Of a DNA stretch of 64,000 nt, positions 28,615-36,658 are shown one piece after another (position 1 is the stretch's first letter; each line of letters begins with the position of its first letter). A model generated the notes under the pieces. The model saw nothing but the letters and a program-made list of their open reading frames with translations. It made no database searches and was not told the origin of the DNA. The DNA is taken from assembly GCF_014384885.1 (NCBI RefSeq), contig NZ_JACRST010000002.1:139876-203875 (forward strand), given 5' to 3'. The position numbers and the translations under genes are program-made. This stretch comes from Ligaoa zhengdingensis (GTDB taxonomy: Bacteria > Bacillota > Clostridia > Oscillospirales > Ruminococcaceae).

Positions 28615-29166
28615 ATGATAAATTTGATCGTACTGGGCAATTCGGACGGCAGCGCGCTGGCCGACGCCATCTACCAGATTCTGCGGCCGTCCTTTCAGGT
28701 GGCCTACATCCGGGAGGGTGGAAAGGTCAGCGGCTGCGCTGAAAGCCCGGATTTTTTGCTGCTGGAATGCGACCGCATCCACACCGGAAACGGCGCGCAC
28801 AGTATTATTTTGTGCAAAAGCCGCTTCGCCATCCCCTTTGACCGCTGCGCGGTGAGCGAGGACGGCGCGGTGGGTGTGCTGCAAACCGAAAACCGCAATG
28901 CAGCCGAGATGATGAGCCGCTGGGGAATCCCCGCTGTCTCCTGCGGCATGTCGGTCACCGATACCGTCACCCTCTCCAGCATCGATGCGGACAGCGCCAC
29001 CGTCTGCCTCCAGCGCAATATCCCCACATTGGACGGCGGCAGCATCGAACCGTTCGAGATTCCGCTGCGCCTTTCCCGTCCGCTTGACCGCTACGCGCTG
29101 ATGTGCACGGTCTCCCTACTGCTGATCTCCGGCAACGCCTCCAAGCTGGACGGCCTCTCGTGGTAA
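28615..29166 (+). CDS. Conserved-looking protein of unknown function
   Basis: 183 residues from the ATG at 28,615 (MINLIVLGNSDGSALADAIYQIL), chosen because a G-rich ribosome binding site (AGGTGGGGG) precedes it. The start resembles a beta strand followed by a Gly-rich loop. The middle holds SIILCKSRFAIP, and MSRWGIPAVSCGMSVTDTVTLSSI suggests an alpha/beta fold with a Cys-Gly-Met turn. It lies just before the SASP gene but has no shared signals with it. I do not recognise the family. Confidence 0.75.
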   Translation: MINLIVLGNSDGSALADAIYQILRPSFQVAYIREGGKVSGCAESPDFLLLECDRIHTGNGAHSIILCKSRFAIPFDRCAVSEDGAVGVLQTENRNAAEMMSRWGIPAVSCGMSVTDTVTLSSIDADSATVCLQRNIPTLDGGSIEPFEIPLRLSRPLDRYALMCTVSLLLISGNASKLDGLSW

Positions 29167-29222
29167 AATGAATTTTTTGTCGATTCCCGGTTTATTGTAG
29201 AATTTCTGAATGAATTTACCAA

Positions 29223-29251
29223 GTATTTATTCTTTGGATGCGCCCATACTA
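29223..29251 (+). promoter_or_regulatory. Sigma-G/F-like promoter of the SASP gene
   Basis: -10 CATACTA (29,245-29,251) matches the forespore consensus CATNHTA exactly. GTATT (29,223-29,227) is 4/5 to the -35 consensus GHATR with a 17-nt spacer. It lies 60 nt upstream of a spore protein gene, as expected. Confidence 0.6.
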
Positions 29252-29310
29252 TTACCACAAACGCAACAGCAAAAGAAAAAACCTTGAAAAAATTAAGGAG
29301 TGTAAACATT

Positions 29311-29517
29311 ATGTCTAACAACAGTAATTCTAGCAACAACCTTGTTGTGCCTCAGGCCAGAGAAGCGATGGATAAATTCAAGATGGAAGCTGCCAACGAA
29401 GTAGGCGTCAACCTGAAACAGGGTTACAACGGCGACCTGACCTCCCGCGAGGCCGGTTCTGTCGGCGGCCAGATGGTCAAAAAGATGATCGAGGCTTATG
29501 AGAACTCGATGAAATAA
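29311..29517 (+). CDS. Small acid-soluble spore protein, alpha/beta type
   Basis: A 68-residue SASP. Typical core: NLVVPQAREAMDKFKMEAANEVGVNL, with the GPR protease site region ANEVGV, then YNGDLTSREAGSVGGQMVKKMIE. These proteins coat DNA in the forespore, switch it to an A-like form and protect it from UV and heat; after germination they supply amino acids. The ATG at 29,311 has AAGGAG 8 nt upstream. Directly shows that the host makes endospores. Confidence 0.96.
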   Translation: MSNNSNSSNNLVVPQAREAMDKFKMEAANEVGVNLKQGYNGDLTSREAGSVGGQMVKKMIEAYENSMK

Positions 29518-29532
29518 GTCCTTTTCAGCAAC

Positions 29533-29566
29533 AAGGCAGGGGTGCAACTGCACCTCTGCCTTTTCT
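29533..29566 (+). terminator. Terminator of the SASP gene
   Basis: 14-bp near-perfect stem AAGGCAGGGGTGCA/TGCACCTCTGCCTT (one mismatch) followed by TTTTCTTATT. Confidence 0.88.
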
Positions 29567-29661
29567 TATTTATCTATGATAGCCAGCGTTGCAGCCATCG
29601 GCCCAACGCCTGAAGCGCTGTCTCTGCAAAGCCGCCTTGCTTCCGCGTAGGAAGGCGCGGC

Positions 29662-30462
29662 TTACCAAAAAAAGTTCGCCGGCTTGGCGCCCTGTTCCCG
29701 CTCTTTTTTCGGCATCTCCTCAGCCTCGTCTTCCTGCTGCGGCTGCTCCTCCTGGGCCGGCGCCGTCTCCTCCTCGCTCGAAATATCCGGTTGGACAACC
29801 GGTTCTCCCCGGAACTCGACCCCGCGCACCGCAGCGTCCAGCGTATCGATCGAGCTGTCGATCGCGTCCAGGCGGCGTTCCAATTCGGACATCGAGAATT
29901 GCAGCGTCACGCGCAGAGTTGCAACATCGCTTTTGAAGGTGCTCACCTCGGAGCCCAGCTGGCGGATGCTTTCCACCGTGTCAGCGCTGATCTGTCCCGC
30001 CTTCTGCTGCGCCTCCTTGATGATATCGTCTGCGCTTTCGCGCGCCTCCATCAGGGCGCTGCCGATCTGTAACATCGCTTCGTCATATTTGCGGCCCTTG
30101 CGCTCGAGATTTTCCGCGCGCATCGCGAGCTGGCGGTGCTCCTCGCGCTCCCGCGCGAGCTCCGCTTCCCGCTCCCTCAGGGTGTTCCTCTGCTGCGCCA
30201 AATCCTCCCTGAGCTCCGCAACAGTCTGCTCCAGTCCGGCGGCCTTTTGGGCGGACTCCTGCTCCACCTGTTTGACCTTGGCGTTCAGGGTCTCCACCGC
30301 ACCTGCGAGCTCCTGGTTTTTCGCCTGTGCCTCTGCGAGCTGGCGCTCGAGGCCCTCCACGACGCTTTTATTCTGCTCCCCCAGCTCATCGATATATTTC
30401 AGCACCGATTTTTTATTAAATCCGCCAAATGCACTGGTTTCAAACGCGATTTCCTGCTCCAC
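29662..30462 (-). CDS. DivIVA-like coiled-coil protein
   Basis: About 266 residues. N-terminal AFETSAFGGFNKKSVLKYIDELGEQN has the DivIVA/GpsB-type membrane-targeting look, followed by a long heptad-rich coiled coil (about residues 30-210) and an acidic, Gln-rich tail (EEETAPAQEEQPQQEDE) ending NFFW. The start is taken as GTG at 30,462, 8 nt after GAGGAGG; a TTG at 30,483 has no site. Such proteins mark poles or division sites in Firmicutes. The exact partner cannot be told. Confidence 0.72.
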   Translation of the reverse strand: MEQEIAFETSAFGGFNKKSVLKYIDELGEQNKSVVEGLERQLAEAQAKNQELAGAVETLNAKVKQVEQESAQKAAGLEQTVAELREDLAQQRNTLREREAELAREREEHRQLAMRAENLERKGRKYDEAMLQIGSALMEARESADDIIKEAQQKAGQISADTVESIRQLGSEVSTFKSDVATLRVTLQFSMSELERRLDAIDSSIDTLDAAVRGVEFRGEPVVQPDISSEEETAPAQEEQPQQEDEAEEMPKKEREQGAKPANFFW

Positions 30463-30540
30463 GTCCGGTCCCTCCTCGGTCAAAATCAGATTTCTAATGG
30501 TATTATAACATCGTTTCTCAGTGCTGACAAATAGATTTTA

Positions 30541-30585
30541 AAAAAACAAGCGCCCGCATGCTAGAAAAATCTACCAAACGGGCGC
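30541..30585 (-). terminator. Terminator of corA
   Basis: Stem GCGCCCG/CGGGCGC with an inner TAGA/TCTA pairing in the loop. On the minus strand it is followed by CTTGTTTTTTT. Confidence 0.8.
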
Positions 30586-30589
30586 GGTC

Positions 30590-31519
30590 TCAATAAAACA
30601 TATTCTTTTTCACCAGGATAATCGCCACGATGATGGTGAGCACCGCAGCCAGCACACAGGGGAACCAAAAGTAGGGCAGCGGCAGGCCGGATACATTCAT
30701 GCCGTAGAAGCTGGATACCATGGTGGGGATCGCCATCAGAATGGTGATGGAGGTGAGCACCTTCATCACGATGTTGAGGTTGTTGGAGATCACTGAGGCG
30801 AACGCATCCATCGTGCCCGATAGGATGCTCGCGTAGATATTACACATCTCGATGGCCTGTTTGGTCTCGATCAGGACATCCTCCAGCAGGTCCTGATCCT
30901 CCTCATACAGCTTGAGGATGCGCCCGCGCAGAATTTTTTCCATCGTCAGCTCGTTGGCCTTGAGCGAGGTGGAGAAATAGACGAGCGACTTTTCCAACCC
31001 CAGCAATTGGATGAGCTCCTTATTTTTCATCGACTTGTGGAGCTGGTGCTCCATACGCATCGAAAGTTTGTCGATCTGTTTGAGATGCTGTAGGTAACGC
31101 GCCGCAATGCGCAGCAGCAGGGTGAACAGGAAGGTGTTCTTGTGATGGGTGGGGACGTTCTTCACCAGGCCCCCCGCGAACTCGCCGATGAGCGGATTGC
31201 TCTTGAGCGAGATGGTCACAATCTGCTTGGGCAGCATGACGATGCCGATAGGCGCAGTGGTGTATTGGATGGTGTCGTCCGAGTTGGTTTCCGCAAGCGG
31301 CAGGTCGATGATCAGCAGGGTTTGATCCTCCTCCTGCTCCACGCGGGAGGTCTCCTCCTCATCCAGCGAGGAGCGGACAAACCCCTGGTCGATCCCCAGT
31401 TGGTCGGTGAGAAACGCGACCTCGCTCTCGGTGGGGCAGACAGCGCTCACCCAGCAGCCGTCCTGAATCGCCTCAATGCTGACGAGGCGGTTCTCCACCG
31501 TCTTGTAGTAATTGATCAT
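30590..31519 (-). CDS. corA: CorA family divalent cation (magnesium) transporter
   Basis: 309 residues. A cytoplasmic alpha/beta domain with long helices (LSMRMEHQLHKSMKNKELIQLL) leads to two C-terminal membrane helices flanking the signature YGMNVSG and the PLPYFWFP loop, and ends in basic KKNMFY. CorA pentamers carry Mg2+ (or Co2+/Ni2+). An MgtL-like leader ORF ends 15 nt before the start codon, and the GGGGAG ribosome binding site is in a hairpin overlapping that ORF's stop, so translation is probably linked to leader translation. Own terminator downstream. It belongs to the short YfjQ-like group common in Firmicutes. Confidence 0.94.
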   Translation of the reverse strand: MINYYKTVENRLVSIEAIQDGCWVSAVCPTESEVAFLTDQLGIDQGFVRSSLDEEETSRVEQEEDQTLLIIDLPLAETNSDDTIQYTTAPIGIVMLPKQIVTISLKSNPLIGEFAGGLVKNVPTHHKNTFLFTLLLRIAARYLQHLKQIDKLSMRMEHQLHKSMKNKELIQLLGLEKSLVYFSTSLKANELTMEKILRGRILKLYEEDQDLLEDVLIETKQAIEMCNIYASILSGTMDAFASVISNNLNIVMKVLTSITILMAIPTMVSSFYGMNVSGLPLPYFWFPCVLAAVLTIIVAIILVKKNMFY

Positions 31520-31526
31520 GAAATCT

Positions 31527-31542
31527 CCCCATTTCTATGGGG
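31527..31542 (-). promoter_or_regulatory. Hairpin occluding the corA ribosome binding site
   Basis: Perfect CCCCAT-AGAA-ATGGGG hairpin on the minus strand. The 5' arm is the end of the leader ORF (GCC CCA TAG); the 3' arm contains the GGGG of the corA Shine-Dalgarno, 8 nt before the ATG. Confidence 0.7.
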
Positions 31543-31615
31543 CGGCCGGGTGGGACACCGCAACCGCCGAATATTTTTTTGTCTCGTTTCGTCGAGGGAT
31601 GGGATCGGGGTTCAC
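31535..31615 (-). CDS. MgtL-like leader peptide upstream of corA
   Basis: 26 codons from GTG: MNPDPIPRRNETKKYSAV..., stop TAG 15 nt before corA. A near-ideal ribosome binding site (ACGGAGGTGA) lies 6 nt upstream, much stronger than that of corA itself. The first nine residues nearly repeat the Mg2+-sensing leader MgtL of enteric bacteria ([17 protein letters not shown]), in which the acidic/proline run destabilises the translating ribosome when Mg2+ is low. Function here is inferred from this match and from its place before a Mg2+ transporter gene. Confidence 0.75.
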   Translation of the reverse strand: MNPDPIPRRNETKKYSAVAVSHPAAP

Positions 31616-31724
31616 AGCGTCACCTCCGTTGAAGTCTGATCTCTTAAAATTTCCAGCCCTATTATTATATCATATCCCAGCTCGATTGCAAGCGATATCC
31701 TCCGATTTCAGCTTAAAAAGCGAA

Positions 31725-31790
31725 AAAAACAGCGAAATTCCGCACTAATTGAACCGATAAGGCCAAATATGAAGGAATTCCGCTGTTTTT
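31725..31790 (-). terminator. Terminator of the U32 protein gene
   Basis: 17-nt arms (AAAAACAGCGAAATTCC at 31,725-31,741 and its complement at 31,774-31,790, one mismatch) close a 32-nt loop. The distal arm ends in a T-run on the minus strand, just after the stop at 31,799. Confidence 0.65.
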
Positions 31791-31798
31791 AAGTAAAA

Positions 31799-33025
31799 TT
31801 ATTCTTTTTGTTTGCGCAGGATTGTACCCACGGGAAAGGGCCGCTCAGACGGGATGCGCAGGCGCTCCATGGGGTGGCAGGCGCTCTGCACCGTCTCCCC
31901 CGCTTCGTTCAGAATTCGCTCCGCCACAAAGGGCACGGGGCGGCTGCGCGGGGGCAGCGCCTCCAGCTGGTCGCCGGGAAAAAAGCGGTTGCGCTGGATG
32001 ACCTCCAACATGCCGTCGCGCCAGGAGTCTACCGTGGCCACCACGTCGCAGGTGCGGACATACCCGCCGTCCTGGTAGCATTGGGCGTTTTCCGGCTGGC
32101 CGAAGTAGAATCCGGTGGAGTACTCCCGATGGCTCACCTTGAAGGTCTCCTCCAAAATCCACGGTTCCAGACGGAAGCTGTCGGGGTGGCGCCGGTACTG
32201 ATCCACCGCGTTGCGGTAGGCGTTGGTCACAACGGCTACATAGTAGGCAGATTTGGCCCGCCCTTCAATTTTGAGGCTGTTCACACCCACCCCGGCCAGC
32301 TTATCGATGTGTTCGATCATACACAGATCCTTGGCGTTGAGGATGTAGGACCCGCGCTCGTCCTCGTAGACCGGGTAATACTCGCCCGGACGCTTCTCCT
32401 CCATCAGGTAATAGCCCCAACGGCAGGGCTGGGCGCACTCCCCGCGGTTGGCGTCGCGCCCCACCATGTAGTTGGAGAGCAGACACCGTCCGGAAAAGGA
32501 CATGCACATCGCGCCGTGGACAAAGCACTCGAGCTCCACCTCATCGGGCAGGTGCTCGCGGATGCGGCGGATCGAATCGAGCGGGAGCTCGCGCGCGAGC
32601 ACGATGCGGCGGGCGCCCATGCGGTGCAGCTCGCCCGCGGTGACGTAGTTGACCACCCCAGCCTGGGTGGAGATGTGAATTTCGAGTTCGGGAACCACCC
32701 GCTTCGCGGTCATCAGCACCCCGATATCCGAGACGATCAGCGCGTCGATCCCACAGGCGGCCGCGTCGCGCAGGTAAGCAGGCAGCCGTTCCATCTCCTC
32801 GTTGGTGGGCACCGTATTGCAGGTGAGATAGACGCGCACCCCGTGCCGGTGCGCGTGCTCCACCGCGCTTTTGAGCTGCTCAGGCGTGAAGTTGGCTGGC
32901 GAAGAACGCATCCCAAACTCCTGGCCGCCCAGGTAGACCGCATCCGCGCCGAACAGCACCGCGGCCTCCAGCCGTTCCCGGTCGCCCGCCGGGGCGAGCA
33001 CCTCCGGTATCATCAGTTCCGACAT
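31799..33025 (-). CDS. U32 peptidase-family tRNA hydroxylation protein (TrhP/YrrO-like)
   Basis: 408 residues from the ATG at 33,025 (AAAGGAGAG upstream). TIM-barrel N-terminus LAPAGDRERLEAAVLFGADAVYLG, then the family cysteine block FVHGAMCMSFSGRCLLSNYMVGRD and NRGECAQPCRWGY, and LKIEGRAKSAYYVA. TrhP proteins help make 5-hydroxyuridine at tRNA position 34 from prephenate. In B. subtilis yrrL (mltG) lies next to yrrM-yrrN-yrrO, and here too mltG is directly upstream (31-nt gap). The name U32 peptidase is historical; collagenase activity is unlikely. Confidence 0.88.
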   Translation of the reverse strand: MSELMIPEVLAPAGDRERLEAAVLFGADAVYLGGQEFGMRSSPANFTPEQLKSAVEHAHRHGVRVYLTCNTVPTNEEMERLPAYLRDAAACGIDALIVSDIGVLMTAKRVVPELEIHISTQAGVVNYVTAGELHRMGARRIVLARELPLDSIRRIREHLPDEVELECFVHGAMCMSFSGRCLLSNYMVGRDANRGECAQPCRWGYYLMEEKRPGEYYPVYEDERGSYILNAKDLCMIEHIDKLAGVGVNSLKIEGRAKSAYYVAVVTNAYRNAVDQYRRHPDSFRLEPWILEETFKVSHREYSTGFYFGQPENAQCYQDGGYVRTCDVVATVDSWRDGMLEVIQRNRFFPGDQLEALPPRSRPVPFVAERILNEAGETVQSACHPMERLRIPSERPFPVGTILRKQKE

Positions 33026-33056
33026 AGCCTCTCCTTTCCGATGCGGCGGACGGCGA

Positions 33057-34316
33057 TCAGTCGGTGGCGATTCCGCCGGCCACGCCGTCTGCGGTGCGGA
33101 TATTCTGCTCATGCTCCTGCATGGTGGCGGCGTAGTAGAAGTCGCCGTTCTGATCGGTGAGGAAATAGTAATAATCGTTCTGATCGGGGTAGAGCGCCGC
33201 TTTGATCGCATCTATGCCCGGGTTACAGATTGGGCCGACCGGCAGGCCCTCGCATTTATAGGTGTTGTAAGCGTCGTACATCTCCTGATTTTTGGTGTCG
33301 ATGTGCGGCTTAATCGATTTTTCCACATAGAAGATGGTCACGTCCGACTGCATCTGCGGATAAACCTCGGCATTTTCAAAGCGGTTGTGGAACACGCCCG
33401 AAACCGCGTACATGTCCTCGGGGTAGCTCGCCTCCTTCTGGATGATCGAGGCGAGGGTGATCGTCTCATCCAGGGTCATTCCCATCTCCTCCATGCGGTC
33501 GTACATCTCTCCGGTGATGTTGGCGTTGAAGCTGTCGAAGAATTTCTTCACCACCGAGGAGGGCTTCTCACCCACAAAGAAGTCGTAGGTGTTGGGGAAG
33601 ACGTATCCCTCGTATTTGTAGAACCGCAGCGGGTTGTCCGCGGGGATGCTCTTCATAAATTCATAGTCGAAGGTGCCGGTCTGCAGCTCCTTGACGAACG
33701 CTTCAGCCGAGCAGACGTCCGCGTCCTCCAGCTTCTGGCCGATTTCCCACAGGGTGAGGCCTTCAGGGAAGGAGATGCGCACGACATCCTGCCGCTCGTT
33801 GCCGCTCTTGAGCGCAATGATGATCTCGTCGTAGGCCATATTGCAGTTGAAGATATATTCGCCGAATTGGTATTTCCCATCGGCATCCTTAAACTTGGAA
33901 TAGAGCTGGAAGGTGAGCGGCGTATCCACCACGCCCGCCTTCTTGAGAATATTAGCGATCTCGCGCGTGCTGGAACCCTCCGGAATATCGACCTTGACCT
34001 CGCGGTCCTCCTGCTCGATGCCGATCACCTCAAGGTTGAGTCCGAGCAGGTCGCTGACGCTTTGCAACCCGAAATATGCCAGGAAGCAGCAGAGTCCCAC
34101 CAGCACGGCTGTGATGAGCAACGCGCGGGCCACGCGGTATTTTTTGCGCGGCTTTTTGCGCTTGGCGCGGCGGGATGGGTTCCCTGCCAGATGTTCTTCC
34201 GGCTGGCCCTGAGCGCGCGGGGTCGAAGGGACATGCCGCGCATTTTGAGGCCGCGCGGCGGGATGCTCCCCTTCCACACGGCGTCTGCGCTCATTTTCGT
34301 TTTGATTCATCGGCAT
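33057..34316 (-). CDS. mltG: Endolytic murein transglycosylase
   Basis: About 419 residues from the ATG at 34,316 (GGAGG 8 nt upstream). A long charged cytoplasmic N-terminus (RRRRVEGEHPAAR ... AKRKKPRKKYR) is followed by one membrane helix (ALLITAVLVGLCCFLAYFG), a LysM-like region (PEGSSTREIANILKKAGVV), then the YceG catalytic domain with YKYEGYVFPNTYDF, the catalytic glutamate in ASIIQKEA, and the conserved DTKNQEMYDAYNTYKCEGLPVGPICNPG. It cuts nascent glycan strands and sets chain length. Likely co-transcribed with the U32 gene. Confidence 0.95.
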   Translation of the reverse strand: MPMNQNENERRRRVEGEHPAARPQNARHVPSTPRAQGQPEEHLAGNPSRRAKRKKPRKKYRVARALLITAVLVGLCCFLAYFGLQSVSDLLGLNLEVIGIEQEDREVKVDIPEGSSTREIANILKKAGVVDTPLTFQLYSKFKDADGKYQFGEYIFNCNMAYDEIIIALKSGNERQDVVRISFPEGLTLWEIGQKLEDADVCSAEAFVKELQTGTFDYEFMKSIPADNPLRFYKYEGYVFPNTYDFFVGEKPSSVVKKFFDSFNANITGEMYDRMEEMGMTLDETITLASIIQKEASYPEDMYAVSGVFHNRFENAEVYPQMQSDVTIFYVEKSIKPHIDTKNQEMYDAYNTYKCEGLPVGPICNPGIDAIKAALYPDQNDYYYFLTDQNGDFYYAATMQEHEQNIRTADGVAGGIATD

Positions 34317-34424
34317 AACGATTTCCTCCAAACCTTGGGTCTCCTGTAACCCCACACGGATGTTTTTCATAGTATGTAGCATCTGCAGGGCAGATAACTA
34401 TTCCGGTACAGGAGGTGAATATAA

Positions 34425-34538
34425 GTGTGCTGTAATAACAATAACTGCGGTGGCTGTGGCAACGGCTGTGGTGCCGGCTTCGGCGGCTGCTGGTGGATCA
34501 TCATCCTCATCCTGATCATCTGCTGTTGCTGCAACTGA
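34425..34538 (+). CDS. 37-residue Cys/Gly-rich membrane peptide, spore-coat-like
   Basis: A GTG start 6 nt after a strong AGGAGGTGA opens a 37-codon ORF. The N-terminal half is Asn/Gly/Cys (MCCNNNNCGGCGNGCGAGF), then GGCWW, a hydrophobic stretch IIILILII and the end CCCCN: ten cysteines in 37 residues. The layout (Gly-rich head, short hydrophobic tail) recalls YjcZ-type sporulation peptides and Cys-rich coat peptides. It stands alone on the plus strand between two minus-strand operons. Function unknown; coding status is supported by the ribosome binding site and highly biased composition. Confidence 0.65.
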   Translation: MCCNNNNCGGCGNGCGAGFGGCWWIIILILIICCCCN

Positions 34539-34592
34539 TCCCCGAATTGGGCCGGAAAACCCATCGCTTCCCAACCTTGATACATCACCCGG

Positions 34593-35240
34593 TCAGCGCG
34601 AGCCCCCGTCGGACGATGGGGGCTTCGCTGCGTACCGGCGCTGGGCGCGGTAATTTTTGTTGATCTTGCGCAGGTATTTTTCGGTGACCAACAGGTCAAC
34701 CGGCACGTCGAAGCGTCCGTGAAGCAAATGCCTCGTGGTACATTCGGAATAGACCACCCCGATTTTCGCCTTGGGGTAGCCGGATAAAAAGCGGTCGTAA
34801 TAGCCCTTGCCGTATCCCAGCCGGTAACCATCCATATCGAACGCCAGGCCGGGCACGATACAGATGGTGCCCGCATAGTTGGTGAGCCGTTCGCAGCGCT
34901 CCGGATCCGGCTCCAGCACGCCGAAGGTGCGCGGGGCAAGGTCGTCGAACGAACGGATGAAGTAAAATTCCATCTCGCGCGAGTTATCCACACAGCGCGG
35001 CACCGCCACCCGCTTGCCGTCGGCCAGCGCCTGCCGGATGAGTTCATGGGTGTCCACCTCGATCGCCGTGGACACAAAGGTGAGCAGCGTCGAGGCGGTT
35101 TTGTAGTGATCGAGGCCCCTCACGCGGTTGCGGATGCGCTCGTCGCAATCCGCCTTGACCTCGGGCGGCATGGCGCGCCGCGCCTTCTTATATCTTTCGC
35201 GCAAACGGTTCTTGTATGCGCGGATATCCCTCACCGGCAT
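34593..35240 (-). CDS. 5-formyltetrahydrofolate cyclo-ligase
   Basis: 215 residues. KNRLRERYKKARRAM at the N-terminus (substrate lysines/arginines), and the signature FDMDGYRLGYGKGYYDRFL for ATP and folate binding. Converts 5-formyl-THF to 5,10-methenyl-THF (YqgN/YgfA family). Overlaps the DJ-1 gene by 10 nt, and lies downstream in the same run as ThyX, which consumes methylene-THF. The tail after about residue 195 is variable. Confidence 0.93.
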   Translation of the reverse strand: MPVRDIRAYKNRLRERYKKARRAMPPEVKADCDERIRNRVRGLDHYKTASTLLTFVSTAIEVDTHELIRQALADGKRVAVPRCVDNSREMEFYFIRSFDDLAPRTFGVLEPDPERCERLTNYAGTICIVPGLAFDMDGYRLGYGKGYYDRFLSGYPKAKIGVVYSECTTRHLLHGRFDVPVDLLVTEKYLRKINKNYRAQRRYAAKPPSSDGGSR

Positions 35241-35770
35241 TGCAGAGAGGCCCTCAACAAAGCCGCGCGCTCCAAACCCTTGAGCTTCTCCACAAGGGCA
35301 AGCGCAAATTCCATGGCGACGCCCGCCCCACGGGCTGTGACCAGGCTGCCGTCCACCTCGCAGGGCCCTGCGGTGTAATGCGCATCGCCCAGCTGGGTCT
35401 CAAATCCCGGGAAGCAGGTGACCGTCCGCCCATCCAGCAGGCCGAGGTGCCCCAGGATGGACGGGGCCGCACAGATCGCGCCGATGGGCAGGCCCCGTTC
35501 CACCGCATACGCGATGAATGCCTGAACCACCTGCGATTTTTCCAGATTCAGCGTGCCCGGCATCCCGCCCGGCAGTACAATCATCTCGAGGCCGTTCGGG
35601 TCGGCCTGCTCCTCGGTGATGTCGCAGGTCACGGGGATGCCGTGGGAGCCCCGTACCACCTTGCCCGTGACGCCCACCGTGTGGACCTCCAACTCGGCCC
35701 GGCGCAGGACGTCCACCGGGGTGAGCGCCTCCACCTCTTCAAATCCATCCGCCAAAAATACATAAATCAT
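35231..35770 (-). CDS. DJ-1/YajL family protein
   Basis: 179 residues. DJ-1 fold: YVFLADGFEEVEALTPVDVLRRA with the conserved glutamate, and the nucleophile elbow GAICAAPSIL with the reactive cysteine, then TRGAGVAMEFALALVEKL. Members are reported as glyoxalase/deglycase or redox chaperones; which applies is unknown here. It overlaps the folate ligase gene by 10 nt. Confidence 0.92.
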   Translation of the reverse strand: MIYVFLADGFEEVEALTPVDVLRRAELEVHTVGVTGKVVRGSHGIPVTCDITEEQADPNGLEMIVLPGGMPGTLNLEKSQVVQAFIAYAVERGLPIGAICAAPSILGHLGLLDGRTVTCFPGFETQLGDAHYTAGPCEVDGSLVTARGAGVAMEFALALVEKLKGLERAALLRASLQCR

Positions 35771-35813
35771 CCTGAGTTCCCCCTTCTATCGTCGATCGGC
35801 CCGCAGCCGGGCC

Positions 35814-36647
35814 TCAGTCCAAAACCAGGTTGAAATAGCCGCCGCCCCCCAGGGGCGCACCGGCCATGCCGAACGGCCGAACCGCGCCTTCCACCGCGCT
35901 GTCGGCCGGAAGCCGGACCTCCACCTCGCCGCAACCCATCCGCCGTGCCAGCTCGCACAGCGCGGGCTCGACCGCCTCGTCGGGCAGGGTGGTCTCCCGC
36001 ACCCAGAGCAGCTTGTCCCTCCGCTGGCCGACAACCGCCGCGCGGCCTCCGTCCGGCAGGGACGCCGCGCAGGCGAATCCGCCGGTGAAAGCGTTCTCGC
36101 GCAGGGCGTAACCGATCGCAGCCTCATCCCAACAGAGGTAACCCTCGCGGGCGAAGCGGGCGTCGCGCAGCGCTTTGTACTCCGCCGCAGAAAGCCCCTC
36201 GGAAAAAGCATAGCCGCCGTCGCTGTATCGCTGCACCGGAAAATGCGCTGTTTTCAGGCTCGCCGCCTGTGTGTAACCGCGCTTGGCGTAGAAATCGAAC
36301 AGCGCCGGTTCCGCCGGGACAAGCACCGTCAGGCCCTCATCCCGCTCCTGTAGCAGCAGGCGCGCATGCTCCATCAGACGGGTGCTCAACCCCCTGCCCC
36401 GCCAGGCATTGCCGGTGGCCACGGCGTAGATGTAGCGCGCCGGGCACGCCGTCCCGCCGCAGATCACCGAGACGGGCAGCAGGCTGAGCATGGCAACGGG
36501 CGCGCCGCCTTCGCGCCAGACCAGCGTTTGGTCGCAGCGAAAGCGGTTTTGAAAGTAGAAGTCGATATATGCCTCCGGGTCGCCGAAGCACTCCCGCCAA
36601 AGGGCGCGGAGTGCCGGCAGATCGGAGGGGATTGCAAAGGTTATCAT
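35814..36647 (-). CDS. GNAT family N-acetyltransferase (Eis-like)
   Basis: About 277 residues. The first 150 form a GNAT domain with the acetyl-CoA loop VATGNAWRGRGLSTRLMEHA (RGRGLS). The rest has the two-domain look of Eis-type enzymes. The ATG at 36,647 has AGGAG 7 nt upstream; a GTG at 36,662 overlaps the previous stop (GTGA) and is the alternative. Substrate unknown. Confidence 0.85.
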   Translation of the reverse strand: MITFAIPSDLPALRALWRECFGDPEAYIDFYFQNRFRCDQTLVWREGGAPVAMLSLLPVSVICGGTACPARYIYAVATGNAWRGRGLSTRLMEHARLLLQERDEGLTVLVPAEPALFDFYAKRGYTQAASLKTAHFPVQRYSDGGYAFSEGLSAAEYKALRDARFAREGYLCWDEAAIGYALRENAFTGGFACAASLPDGGRAAVVGQRRDKLLWVRETTLPDEAVEPALCELARRMGCGEVEVRLPADSAVEGAVRPFGMAGAPLGGGGYFNLVLD

Positions 36648-36658
36648 CGGGTGTCTCC

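Noticed and set aside
31520..31680. M-box (Mg2+) riboswitch before corA
   Set aside because: The conserved M-box blocks and long helices are not present in the 160-nt leader; a leader ORF explains the sequence better.
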